Below, piece after piece: positions 42,794 through 51,057 of a stretch of DNA of 64,000 nucleotides. This DNA is from CAWCAW01 sp963793645 (GTDB lineage: Bacteria > Actinomycetota > Acidimicrobiia > Acidimicrobiales > UBA8190). Position 1 is the stretch's first letter. Each line of letters opens with the position of its first letter. The notes beneath the pieces were generated by a model. It made no database searches, had not been told where the DNA came from, and saw only the letters and a program-made list of their open reading frames with translations. The stretch lies in contig CAWCAW010000002.1 of assembly GCA_963793645.1 (NCBI GenBank), forward strand, positions 54,617-118,616. Direction: 5' to 3'. Made by a program: the position numbers and the translations under genes.

Positions 42794-43398
42794 AACCAGT
42801 GCATCCACGGGTGGTCGTGGCGCCAGACGATTCCGTCGACCTTGCCGATGACATTGCCGATCGGCACGGTCCCCCAGTAGCGGGAATCATCTGAGTCACC
42901 ACGGCAATCGCCCATCATGAAGTAGTGGTTGGGGGTGATCATCGTCGGGGGGATGTGCTCGGAGGTTTCGACGCACTGTGCGACCAATTTGGGCAGCCAT
43001 GGCTCGGGCAGCGGTTTGCCATCGATAAGGACGGTATTGCCGATCGAGGAGATGGTTTCTCCCGGTAGCCCGATGACTCGCTTGACGAGTACGGGCGGCC
43101 CGTTGACATCCTCGGGCACATTTTTAAATACGACGATGTCGCCGCGATGAATGGTGCCGGCCAGCTTGTCCACCAGGATGCGATCCCCGGGCATAAGGGT
43201 GGGGGTCATCGAGGGCGTCGGGACGAAGAACGTCTGCAGCGCATAGGCGCGGGTCCCGGTGGCGATGACGATGGCCACCATGATGGTGATGACCCAACCG
43301 AAGACCGAACGCAGTCGCGGGCTGGCGCGGCGCGTCGGTGGGCCTCCACCGCGCCCCGATGACGTCGCCAGATCTGTCATCTCTCCATCATCGCTCAT
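42790..43398 (-). CDS. lepB: Signal peptidase I
   Basis: 202 residues, a type-I leader peptidase. One N-terminal membrane anchor (about 33-53) is followed by the catalytic Ser63 in PTPSMTPTLMPGD and general-base Lys106 in VLVKRVIGLPGE. The box D/E sequence MGDCRGDSDDSRYWGTVP is also present. It removes signal peptides from exported proteins at the outer face of the membrane. Its ATG overlaps a possible upstream stop (ATGA), but the upstream frame is cut by the IS element. Confidence 0.93.
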   Translation of the reverse strand: MSDDGEMTDLATSSGRGGGPPTRRASPRLRSVFGWVITIMVAIVIATGTRAYALQTFFVPTPSMTPTLMPGDRILVDKLAGTIHRGDIVVFKNVPEDVNGPPVLVKRVIGLPGETISSIGNTVLIDGKPLPEPWLPKLVAQCVETSEHIPPTMITPNHYFMMGDCRGDSDDSRYWGTVPIGNVIGKVDGIVWRHDHPWMHWF

Positions 43399-43578
43399 GG
43401 CGGGTGCTTCATCGCCTCGCTTCGACCGTTGAACCAGGTCAGAGGCACTTTTGGCGGACAGGGCCGCCCGGCCTTGCTTGCAGTGTCCGCGGCTTGAAGG
43501 GCGACGGAGCCGTGGTTGGTCCTCGCCACAGATGCAGCGGCCACTCCAATCAAGAGTGATGGGACCACCAAGCTTCTA

Positions 43579-44737
43579 GTGCGGTGACATCTAAATAGCG
43601 CGCGATTGCTTGACGGTCTCAAGGGCCACCCGACCGCGGCGGACCTTGGTGATGATCTGCTTGGCCGTCTTGGTCCAGATGAACGGGGTGGGGTCCTCAT
43701 TGTTGTGGGCGATGTAGCTCTCGATCGCTTCGACGAGGTGAGAAACACTGCCGAAACTGCCGCGCCGGATCCGTTTGGTCGTGATCTCGCCGAACCACCG
43801 TTCGACCATGTTCAGCCAGGAAGAACTCGTCGGGGTGAAGTGAAAATGGAAGCGCTTGTGCTTCTCGAGCCACGCCACCACATCAGGATGCTTGTGGGTG
43901 GCGTAGTTGTCGAGGATGACGTGGACTTCTTTGCTCCTCGGAACCTCCCGGTCGATCAGGCGTAAGAAGGCCAGGAACTCTCCGTGACGGTGCCGTGAGA
44001 AGCACTGGCCGATGAGCTCACCGGTGAGGACATTGAGAGCGGCGAACAAGGTGGTGGTCCCGTGGCGCTTGTAGTCGTGGGTGACCGTGCCCGGGCGGCC
44101 CTGTTTCATGGGCAGGCTTTGCTGGGAGCGATCGAGGGCTTGGATCTGGGACTTCTCGTCGAAGCTGAGCACGATGGCCCCGTCGGGCGGGTTCATATAG
44201 AGGCCCACCACGTCGATCAGCTTGGACTCGAAGTTGGGGTCGTTCGAAACCTTGAAGGTCTTGACCAGATGAGGCTTGATGCCACGCGCCTTCCACTCCC
44301 GCTGCACCGTCGTCCGTGACAACCCACAGTGTTCGGCCATGGTGCGGTTCGACCAGTGGGTGGCATCGGGAGGCGTGCTGTGCAGGGTGTCGCTGATCAT
44401 CTGGTCGATCTGACCCTGGCTGATGACCGGCTTGCGCCCCCGGCCTTCGTGCACCTCGCCCACCCAGTCGACCCCATCGGTCTCGAAGTGGCTCCGCCAT
44501 TGGAGAACTGTCGAACGCGACACCCCGAGCACCTCGGCGATTTTGATGTTCGCCACACCGTCTGCGGCCATCAACAGGCCTTTGGCCTCGCGCACGGCAC
44601 GGTGGGGCAACGAGACGCTCCCTGCTATGTCCTCGAGAGACGCTCTTTCCTTCTTGGTGAGATGCAGTGGTGCAGCAGGTGGATGGGCCATGGACACAGC
44701 CTACATCTACTGCGCGACTATTTACATGTCACTGCAC
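43579..44737 (-). mobile_element. IS630-family insertion sequence, copy 1
   Basis: 1159 bases between TA dinucleotides (43577-43578 and 44738-44739), as expected for TA-targeting IS630/Tc1 elements. Terminal inverted repeats begin GTGC(G/A)GTGACAT and continue through TAAATAG, with two mismatches in about 20 bases. One transposase gene fills the element. It appears identical to copy 2. Confidence 0.9.
43591..44697 (-). CDS. IS630-family transposase (copy 1)
   Basis: 368 residues. Two helix-turn-helix units occupy about 20-140 (VLGVSRSTVLQWRSHFE and CGLSRTTVQREWKARG). The DDE catalytic domain has Asp180 in LSFDEKSQ, Asp263 in VILDNYATHK and Glu299 in SWLNMVERWFGE, the DD(35)E spacing of IS630. 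It is a full-length, apparently active enzyme that cuts and pastes the element at TA sites. The start MSMAHPP is taken; a downstream ATG two codons later is possible. Confidence 0.93.
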   Translation of the reverse strand: MSMAHPPAAPLHLTKKERASLEDIAGSVSLPHRAVREAKGLLMAADGVANIKIAEVLGVSRSTVLQWRSHFETDGVDWVGEVHEGRGRKPVISQGQIDQMISDTLHSTPPDATHWSNRTMAEHCGLSRTTVQREWKARGIKPHLVKTFKVSNDPNFESKLIDVVGLYMNPPDGAIVLSFDEKSQIQALDRSQQSLPMKQGRPGTVTHDYKRHGTTTLFAALNVLTGELIGQCFSRHRHGEFLAFLRLIDREVPRSKEVHVILDNYATHKHPDVVAWLEKHKRFHFHFTPTSSSWLNMVERWFGEITTKRIRRGSFGSVSHLVEAIESYIAHNNEDPTPFIWTKTAKQIITKVRRGRVALETVKQSRAI

Positions 44738-44739
44738 TA

Positions 44740-45898
44740 GTGCGGTGACATCTAAATAGCGCGCGATTGCTTGACGGTCTCAAGGGCCACCCGACCGCGG
44801 CGGACCTTGGTGATGATCTGCTTGGCCGTCTTGGTCCAGATGAACGGGGTGGGGTCCTCATTGTTGTGGGCGATGTAGCTCTCGATCGCTTCGACGAGGT
44901 GAGAAACACTGCCGAAACTGCCGCGCCGGATCCGTTTGGTCGTGATCTCGCCGAACCACCGTTCGACCATGTTCAGCCAGGAAGAACTCGTCGGGGTGAA
45001 GTGAAAATGGAAGCGCTTGTGCTTCTCGAGCCACGCCACCACATCAGGATGCTTGTGGGTGGCGTAGTTGTCGAGGATGACGTGGACTTCTTTGCTCCTC
45101 GGAACCTCCCGGTCGATCAGGCGTAAGAAGGCCAGGAACTCTCCGTGACGGTGCCGTGAGAAGCACTGGCCGATGAGCTCACCGGTGAGGACATTGAGAG
45201 CGGCGAACAAGGTGGTGGTCCCGTGGCGCTTGTAGTCGTGGGTGACCGTGCCCGGGCGGCCCTGTTTCATGGGCAGGCTTTGCTGGGAGCGATCGAGGGC
45301 TTGGATCTGGGACTTCTCGTCGAAGCTGAGCACGATGGCCCCGTCGGGCGGGTTCATATAGAGGCCCACCACGTCGATCAGCTTGGACTCGAAGTTGGGG
45401 TCGTTCGAAACCTTGAAGGTCTTGACCAGATGAGGCTTGATGCCACGCGCCTTCCACTCCCGCTGCACCGTCGTCCGTGACAACCCACAGTGTTCGGCCA
45501 TGGTGCGGTTCGACCAGTGGGTGGCATCGGGAGGCGTGCTGTGCAGGGTGTCGCTGATCATCTGGTCGATCTGACCCTGGCTGATGACCGGCTTGCGCCC
45601 CCGGCCTTCGTGCACCTCGCCCACCCAGTCGACCCCATCGGTCTCGAAGTGGCTCCGCCATTGGAGAACTGTCGAACGCGACACCCCGAGCACCTCGGCG
45701 ATTTTGATGTTCGCCACACCGTCTGCGGCCATCAACAGGCCTTTGGCCTCGCGCACGGCACGGTGGGGCAACGAGACGCTCCCTGCTATGTCCTCGAGAG
45801 ACGCTCTTTCCTTCTTGGTGAGATGCAGTGGTGCAGCAGGTGGATGGGCCATGGACACAGCCTACATCTACTGCGCGACTATTTACATGTCACTGCAC
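44740..45898 (-). mobile_element. IS630-family insertion sequence, copy 2
   Basis: A second 1159-base element follows copy 1 in the same orientation, separated only by a shared TA (44738-44739) and flanked on the right by TA (45899-45900). Its encoded protein is identical to copy 1, indicating very recent tandem insertion or duplication. Confidence 0.9.
44752..45858 (-). CDS. IS630-family transposase (copy 2)
   Basis: 368 residues, residue-for-residue the same as the transposase of copy 1, with intact Asp180, Asp263 and Glu299. No degeneration is seen in either copy. Because the copies lie head to tail, the outer ends could also be used together to move both as one 2.3-kb unit. Confidence 0.93.
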   Translation of the reverse strand: MSMAHPPAAPLHLTKKERASLEDIAGSVSLPHRAVREAKGLLMAADGVANIKIAEVLGVSRSTVLQWRSHFETDGVDWVGEVHEGRGRKPVISQGQIDQMISDTLHSTPPDATHWSNRTMAEHCGLSRTTVQREWKARGIKPHLVKTFKVSNDPNFESKLIDVVGLYMNPPDGAIVLSFDEKSQIQALDRSQQSLPMKQGRPGTVTHDYKRHGTTTLFAALNVLTGELIGQCFSRHRHGEFLAFLRLIDREVPRSKEVHVILDNYATHKHPDVVAWLEKHKRFHFHFTPTSSSWLNMVERWFGEITTKRIRRGSFGSVSHLVEAIESYIAHNNEDPTPFIWTKTAKQIITKVRRGRVALETVKQSRAI

Positions 45899-46057
45899 TA
45901 GTTGATCGGCTGGTCTTTTCTGGCCACCTCCGCGCCCAAGGCGTTTATCTCGGCCATGCGAATTGCTCTGCGGCGGTCCCACAGTGTCGCGGGCTCGGGC
46001 GGACTCAACGCGGTTCTCATGCGAATAAACCCTGGCCAGGGGTGGCATATTCTGCTG

Positions 46058-46080
46058 TGTTATGAAATATAATAACAAAC
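46058..46080 (+). promoter_or_regulatory. Promoter and dyad of the XRE gene (leaderless)
   Basis: A perfect -10 hexamer TATAAT (46068-46073) lies seven bases before the ATG at 46081, implying a leaderless transcript. A dyad TGTTAT / ATAACA (46058-46063 and 46072-46077) brackets it, the usual place for an autorepressing XRE antitoxin to bind. No good -35 is seen. Confidence 0.55.
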
Positions 46081-46614
46081 ATGACCTCGACAGCAGAGCT
46101 CGTGCGGACGATGAGATCGAACAGCGGGCACACGCTGCGAGAGCTGGCGCGTCGGGCGAAGACATCGGCTCCTGCATTGGTCGATTACGAGGCTGGGCGT
46201 CACGAGCCAAAGCTCTCAACCTTGCAACGCCTTGCTGACGCAGCTGGTTGCGACCTCATTGTGGAAGTGCGTCCCCGATTGACCCATCCCGAACGACGAA
46301 CGCTCGAACTTCACAAGCTCATTGCCGAGAAACTTCGGGCTGATCCACAGGATGTCATGCGGCGCGCCAAGGCGCGAATCGGCGTGATGCGATCGAGAGA
46401 TCAGGAGGAACGCTCTGCCTCGTACATCAATACGTGGGACCGACTTCTTTCGGGCCCGATTGATGAGCTTGAAGCGGTGATGACTTCCGCCGATCAGGCG
46501 TCACGCGACCTTCGTCAAACGAGTCCATTCGGTGGGACGTTGTCCGACGAAGAACGACTGTATGTCCTCAATCGAGTCGCCGCTGAAGATCGGGTGGCCA
46601 GGGCAACCCGGTGA
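46081..46614 (+). CDS. XRE-family helix-turn-helix protein (orphan antitoxin-like)
   Basis: 177 residues. The N-terminal HTH (LRELARRAKTSAPALVDYEAGRHEPKLSTLQRLADAAG) is clear, and the C-terminal half is helical and charged (LHKLIAEKLRADPQDVMRRA). Proteins of this layout are antitoxins paired with DUF6036-type nucleotidyltransferases. Here the stop overlaps (GTGA) the start of such a gene that has lost its core. The surrounding composition is lower in GC than the core genes, consistent with acquisition. Confidence 0.8.
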   Translation: MTSTAELVRTMRSNSGHTLRELARRAKTSAPALVDYEAGRHEPKLSTLQRLADAAGCDLIVEVRPRLTHPERRTLELHKLIAEKLRADPQDVMRRAKARIGVMRSRDQEERSASYINTWDRLLSGPIDELEAVMTSADQASRDLRQTSPFGGTLSDEERLYVLNRVAAEDRVARATR

Positions 46615-46938
46615 AACGAGAGAATCTGAAGCACATCATCCGCGCCGGGAGACGTGCTCCAAGAATCCGAAGTCATTTGTGCCTCCAAACTTTTAGCTGG
46701 ACGCGTTAAGGATCTTAAATACGTCGCGTCACTCCTGAAGTCTGTTCACGTCAAGGTGGAGGTTCTCGTTGAGCGAGTCCAAACCACTGATGCGACCGCT
46801 GATGAGATCGAGCGGATCATCGGCTTCATGGAACGCACAACCAGCCCGGCGACGAACTCACCAGCCCGACGTGGTCTCCGAAAGGCCAAGAATCACCTTG
46901 CATCGATGAGGGGAGACAAGGATCCCTCGGACGACTAG
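46611..46938 (+). pseudogene. Remnant of a DUF6036-like nucleotidyltransferase toxin
   Basis: GTG 46611 overlaps the antitoxin stop and encodes VKRENLKHIIRAGR, the usual first residues of DUF6036-type nucleotidyltransferases. The frame then breaks, and from about 46650 another frame gives ESEVICASKLLAGRVKDLKYV and the helical C-terminus (LLKSVHVKVEVLVERV) of the same family. The central nucleotide-binding part, normally more than 100 residues, is missing. It is probably an inactivated toxin left by an internal deletion plus frameshift. The family call rests on these two end blocks only. Confidence 0.55.
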
Positions 46939-47001
46939 TGGCTCCACCGGGACGCGTGGAACGAAACTGCGGCGGACCACACCTTCGTGCGGAGGACTGA
47001 A

Positions 47002-47077
47002 TGGCGCCCCCGGCAGGACTCGAACCTGCGACGCACGGTTTAGGAAACCGACGCTCTATCCTCTGAGCTACGGGGGC
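47002..47077 (-). tRNA. tRNA-Arg (anticodon CCT)
   Basis: On the minus strand the sequence folds as a full cloverleaf: acceptor stem GCCCCCG / CGGGGGC, D-arm GCTC-GAGC, anticodon loop TTCCTAA with anticodon CCT, and T-arm GTTCGAATC. A discriminator G and an encoded CCA end (47002-47004) follow. It reads the rare AGG codon. It lies in the accessory stretch, a common integration site. Confidence 0.95.
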
Positions 47078-47208
47078 TTGCTGGACTTTCGTGTTTTTTC
47101 ACGAGGCCATTACTCTTATCATTTTTCCTACAACGCGCTGGAAGATTTAGCGCCACACTGGTTGGCTGCTCAACATATGAACAAGGGAGTGGGTCGCGGC
47201 TCCAACCT

Positions 47209-47502
47209 ATGCTTGTTGTGATGTCCCCACGATCATACCGAGTCGAAGACGCCAACAACCCGGCCGCGGTCAGTTGGGGGGCATGGATACTGAGTACCCG
47301 CTCACGAGCCAAGAATGAATGGCAATTATGTCACGACGTTCCCGGACCTGAGGGCAGGTTTGCTCGCTTGAAACTCCCCCCAATGCCCAGTTCAGACCAA
47401 TTGCTCGATGCCATTCGTTCGATTGACGTCGAGGCACCGTCAGTAGAGCTCGTACAAAAATTCGTCCAGTGTTACCCAGATCACCTTTCGCCGTGCGAGT
47501 AG
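47209..47502 (+). CDS. Small hypothetical protein
   Basis: 97 residues with no recognised domain (ends VELVQKFVQCYPDHLSPCE). ATG 47209 or 47221 could start it and no strong ribosome site is seen. Base composition is less GC-rich than the core genes, as in the neighbouring accessory segment. It may be a genuine small gene or chance. Confidence 0.35.
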   Translation: MLVVMSPRSYRVEDANNPAAVSWGAWILSTRSRAKNEWQLCHDVPGPEGRFARLKLPPMPSSDQLLDAIRSIDVEAPSVELVQKFVQCYPDHLSPCE

Positions 47503-47626
47503 TTAGGGGCTTTGGTGCCTCGCCCGTGACCGATTATGCCTATCTCTCGAACGGGACACCAAGTGCGGCGCCGAGTGTCATGGGACAAGTTTGGTCGAGA
47601 CTTGAGGACATAGCTACCCTTCCGCG

Positions 47627-48503
47627 GTGAGTCCAGATCCAACAATCGTGTACTTCAATGGCAAGGACGGCCTTCGTCTTGTCGGCGACCTCAGAGGGAA
47701 CTCTCGGGATGTTCCGGTCATCTTCCTTCACGGTGGTGGTCAAACACGCCACTCATGGGGCGGAACCGCAGCACGGATCGCTGAGCATGGTTGGCAGTCC
47801 TTGACGCTTGATGCTCGTGGCCACGGTGATTCAGCTTGGTCGGACGCCGGTGACTACCGCCTCGAGACCTTCGCCGAAGATGTCCGATTGGTCATCGAGC
47901 AACTCGACAGCCAGCCAGTCCTGGTGGGAGCTTCGCTCGGTGGCTTGACGTCGATACTCCTGACGGGTGAGCTTGCTCCGGGCATTGCGCGCAGCGTTGT
48001 ACTCGTCGACATCGTGCCCGACATGGAGGAGGCCGGCGCACAACGGATCGGGGCGTTCATGTTGGAGCGCGCTCGAGGTCGGTTTCTCATCCATTGAGGA
48101 GGCCGCGGAGGCCGTCGCGGCCTACAACCCTCATAGGGCAAGACCTCCTGACACGACCGGGCTCCGAAAGAACCTCCGCGAACGCAACGGACGGTTCTAC
48201 TGGCACTGGGATCCGGGATTCATGTTTCGGGGAGGCGGATCGGGCCCAGAGGAGGTCCGCGACTTAGATCGACTCCACGCCGCGACCGGACGAATGGTGG
48301 CCGACGGCCCGGTGATGCTTGTACGTGGGCGAGTAAGCGACCTCGTGAGCGCCGAGAAGGCCGCCACCTTTTGCGCACGCTTCCCCGCAGTCGAGTTCGT
48401 AGATGTGTCTGGGGCGGGGCACATGGTCGCCGGCGATCGGAACGATGCGTTTACGGAGTCAGTCGTGGCATTCCTCGAACGTCACGGCAAGGCGAAGGGG
48501 TAA
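47627..48503 (+). pseudogene. Alpha/beta hydrolase, frameshifted
   Basis: GTG 47627 opens an alpha/beta hydrolase: HGGGQTRHSWGG, DARGHGDSAW and the nucleophile Ser in VGASLGG. That frame stops at 48097. From about 48,075 another frame resumes with VGFSSIEEAAEAVAAYNPHR and runs to 48503, carrying the catalytic His in SGAGHMVAGDRNDAF. One lost base near 48,070 would restore a protein of about 292 residues, the usual length for this esterase/peroxidase-like group. Whether the break is biological or a sequence error is open. Confidence 0.72.
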
Positions 48504-48636
48504 TCACTGCTGTTGGGCCAGTCGACACGTTGAGTGCGCTCTTGGGAGTTGCCTCGCACTCAGTTAGACGGATCTCATCATCCGATGGCTCCCCCCGAAC
48601 CCGAGAAGATGCCAAGTCCTCCCAGTCAAAATCGAT

Positions 48637-49065
48637 TCATCCCTCGGTATTTACCTGAAGTGACACTGAGGGAACGCGGAAGGTACTACCCAGGACGGGG
48701 AACTCGAACTGAACAGTTCGGGTCCCTGAAGAGGCGGCCGAGAGCTGAAGATTGGTTGTTGGCCGAGGATATTGGCCAGACGACCCGGCGGGCACGACAA
48801 AACGACCGGACGAAGGCACGATATTCACGCCGACGGTACCCACGAACGGGTCGACCAGACGCGCCGAGTCGCTTTGAACGGGGAGTGTCTCGGCGGTTCC
48901 TTTAGCAGGCGAGAGGGTCGAGGACGCCGGCGTTCCGAACGCCGAAGTCGAACCATGGGGCGGGCTCGACGATGCATGCAGGGCCGAGTTCGGTGCGGTT
49001 AGGACCGACGCGATCACCGCGCCCGCGACGAGAAACATCAAGCCTCCGACACTCACCCAAGGCAT
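48637..49065 (-). CDS. Hypothetical signal-anchored protein
   Basis: 142 residues. A single N-terminal hydrophobic helix (GGLMFLVAGAVIASVLTAP) is followed by a Ser/Thr/Pro-rich extracellular-type sequence without known motifs. The opposite strand is also open but shows no domain. It is probably a membrane-anchored or secreted small protein; the family is not recognised. Confidence 0.4.
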   Translation of the reverse strand: MPWVSVGGLMFLVAGAVIASVLTAPNSALHASSSPPHGSTSAFGTPASSTLSPAKGTAETLPVQSDSARLVDPFVGTVGVNIVPSSGRFVVPAGSSGQYPRPTTNLQLSAASSGTRTVQFEFPVLGSTFRVPSVSLQVNTEG

Positions 49066-49256
49066 GAAGCGGCGCAGGACGTCCTCCCCGGGGTCAGTTT
49101 CGCGCGCCCGGGCGTGGGAATGCGCTGGGTTCGATCACCCCGATTCGGTCAATTACCCAGTCGCACACCTCTCGCCAAGCGCGAGGAGGAACGACTCAGA
49201 GACGACGTTTGCGACAAGTAGTCCTATGGCGCAAATCGAGCCAGAATGTCCTCCGC

Positions 49257-50597
49257 ATGACAGAGCCGCTCTCGACCCGCTACACCACCACCGCCGAAGG
49301 CACCTATCTTGCGTATCAGGTATCCGGCGACGGACCGATTGACCTGGTGATTCCGATAACGGGGAGCGCTGCTAGCGAGCTCCTCTGGGACGAGCCCGCC
49401 TTCAGCGGGTTCATTTCACGGCTGGCGTCATTCACGCGGCTCATCACGTTCGACCCGAGAGGCTTCGGCAGCTCAGGCCGTTTGGATCCTCAGGCCATTC
49501 CAGCCGTGCAGACGTGGAAGGACGACATCGTCGCCATTATGGAGGCGGTTGATTCTCCACGGGCTGCGTTCCTCGCCTGGGGCGAGTCGGCGGGAGCGGC
49601 GATGTTCTTCGCCGCCACCTCCCCCGAGCGGACCTCAAGCCTCGTGCTGGTGAACGCCTACGCCCGATATGCGCGCAGCGAGGAAACACCGTGGGGTTTG
49701 CCTCCCCACCTCATCTCCACGTACGTGAGCGCCATCAAGGACATTTGGGGTACCGGTGGGTGCTTTGAGATTCTCGCACCATCTTTGGTCCCGACCGATG
49801 AGGCGCGCCAACGCTGGGGCCGAGTCGAGCGCCTGACCGCAACCCCTGATGTACTCGAAGCAGCCACACGAGCTGTCTTCGATAGCGACGTCTCCCCCGT
49901 GCTGTCTGCCATCCAGGCTCCGACGCTCGCCATCAGCCGAAAGGGGGACCGGCACGTCCATTACGAGCACGGTCGATACGTCGCCAGCCTTATTCCGGGC
50001 GCCCGCTTCATCGAGGTGCCCGGAGATGACCACCTACCGTTCGCGGCTCGAGACGAAAGACTGCTCGATGAAGTCGAGGAGTTCCTGACCGGCGTTCGGC
50101 CGAAGCCACTCCTCGACCGGGTGCTCGCTACCATTCTCTTCACCGACATCGTGGCCTCGACACAACGCCTAGCTGAGCTCGGCGATCGGAGGTGGCGGAG
50201 CATGCTCGACGAGCACCACGCGGTGATCCGCAAAAATCTGGAGCGTTTCAACGGACACGAAGTCAACACCACCGGAGACGGGTTCCTCGCTACTTTCGAT
50301 GGACCGGCCCGGGCTGTTCACTGTGCGCGTTGCATTCGCGATGAGGTCCACACGCTCGGCATCGATATCCGAGCCGGACTCCACACCGGAGAGGTCGAAC
50401 GCCACGGCGCTGACCTGGCCGGAATGGCCCTTCACATCGGATCCCGAGTGGCAGCCGCCGCCACCGCCGGTGAGGTGCTCGTATCCCGCACCGTCAAAGA
50501 CCTCGTGACAGGGTCGGGGATCGTCTTCGAAGATCGGGGAGAACGAGAGCTAAAAGGCGTGCCCGGCACATGGCAGCTCTACGCCGTTACCGGCTGA
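49257..50597 (+). CDS. Alpha/beta hydrolase fused to class III adenylate/guanylate cyclase
   Basis: 446 residues. The N-terminal 280 residues are an alpha/beta hydrolase (DPRGFGSSGR, nucleophile in WGESAGAAM, His in PGDDHLPF). Residues about 290-446 are a class III cyclase catalytic domain: metal-binding Asp in LFTDIVAST and GDGFLATF, then IRAGLHTGEVE and MALHIGSRVAAAA. Such fusions are found in mycobacteria and relatives and would make cAMP in response to a ligand sensed or cleaved by the hydrolase. ATG 49257 (MTEPLSTRYTTT) is used. Confidence 0.87.
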   Translation: MTEPLSTRYTTTAEGTYLAYQVSGDGPIDLVIPITGSAASELLWDEPAFSGFISRLASFTRLITFDPRGFGSSGRLDPQAIPAVQTWKDDIVAIMEAVDSPRAAFLAWGESAGAAMFFAATSPERTSSLVLVNAYARYARSEETPWGLPPHLISTYVSAIKDIWGTGGCFEILAPSLVPTDEARQRWGRVERLTATPDVLEAATRAVFDSDVSPVLSAIQAPTLAISRKGDRHVHYEHGRYVASLIPGARFIEVPGDDHLPFAARDERLLDEVEEFLTGVRPKPLLDRVLATILFTDIVASTQRLAELGDRRWRSMLDEHHAVIRKNLERFNGHEVNTTGDGFLATFDGPARAVHCARCIRDEVHTLGIDIRAGLHTGEVERHGADLAGMALHIGSRVAAAATAGEVLVSRTVKDLVTGSGIVFEDRGERELKGVPGTWQLYAVTG

Positions 50598-50889
50598 CAT
50601 CTCCCCGCCAAAGGCCTGGCCCCGAATCACCGGTTTGTCGGGGTGGAGGAACACGCACGTGAGGAACCGGCGGAATTCACGTGATTTCTCTTTATCAGCA
50701 GTCTCGTCACGATCCGGGATTCGAGCAGTCCCCAGGAATCCTCGACATTGCCCGCTACTGGGGTGTCAAAGCGGCGATTGCGGGCCTGGGTGCAGGATGA
50801 ACACCGGGGTTGATTGCTTTTGGGAGCGTAACGGACCGCCCAGCCGCTTCCAACGGCTACCGTGAGGAAAGCGCCGGGAGGTTGCCAAA

Positions 50890-51048
50890 ATGGTCCAGAA
50901 CGAACCGTGCTCACGATGTGGCAGTCGCCAGGTAGATGAGTACACCCATAACGACTGCCCTCCCGGGTCGACCCACGAGGATCACCGACACCTGGTCTGC
51001 GCCAACGCCGCCTGCGAATACGAATGGACCGAACCAATCCCCAGTTGA
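50890..51048 (+). CDS. 52-residue zinc-ribbon protein
   Basis: ATG 50890 is preceded by GGGAGG (50876-50881) at good spacing and encodes MVQNEPCSRCGSRQVDEYTH and onward. A CxxC pair (CSRC) and a later CxxxxC (CANAAC) form a single zinc ribbon. The 292 bases before it, back to the cyclase gene, hold nothing recognisable. Function unknown; nucleic-acid or protein contact is typical for such mini-ribbons. Confidence 0.5.
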   Translation: MVQNEPCSRCGSRQVDEYTHNDCPPGSTHEDHRHLVCANAACEYEWTEPIPS

Positions 51049-51057
51049 GCGGAGCCG

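Noticed and set aside
43395..43578. Open frame reading into lepB from the IS edge, with an ATGA overlap, considered as the end of an IS-truncated gene
   Set aside because: The roughly 60 residues have no recognisable domain and composition looks random; kept only as a possibility, not annotated.
45490..46065. 191-residue plus-strand frame running from inside IS copy 2 into the XRE promoter
   Set aside because: Antisense to the transposase and then through non-coding DNA; the part shared with copy 1 shows it is a repeat-borne chance frame.
47089..47104. TCGTG-T6-CACGA hairpin upstream of the tRNA considered as a terminator or att site
   Set aside because: Only a 5-base stem and no gene ends directly before it; no matching copy was seen elsewhere.
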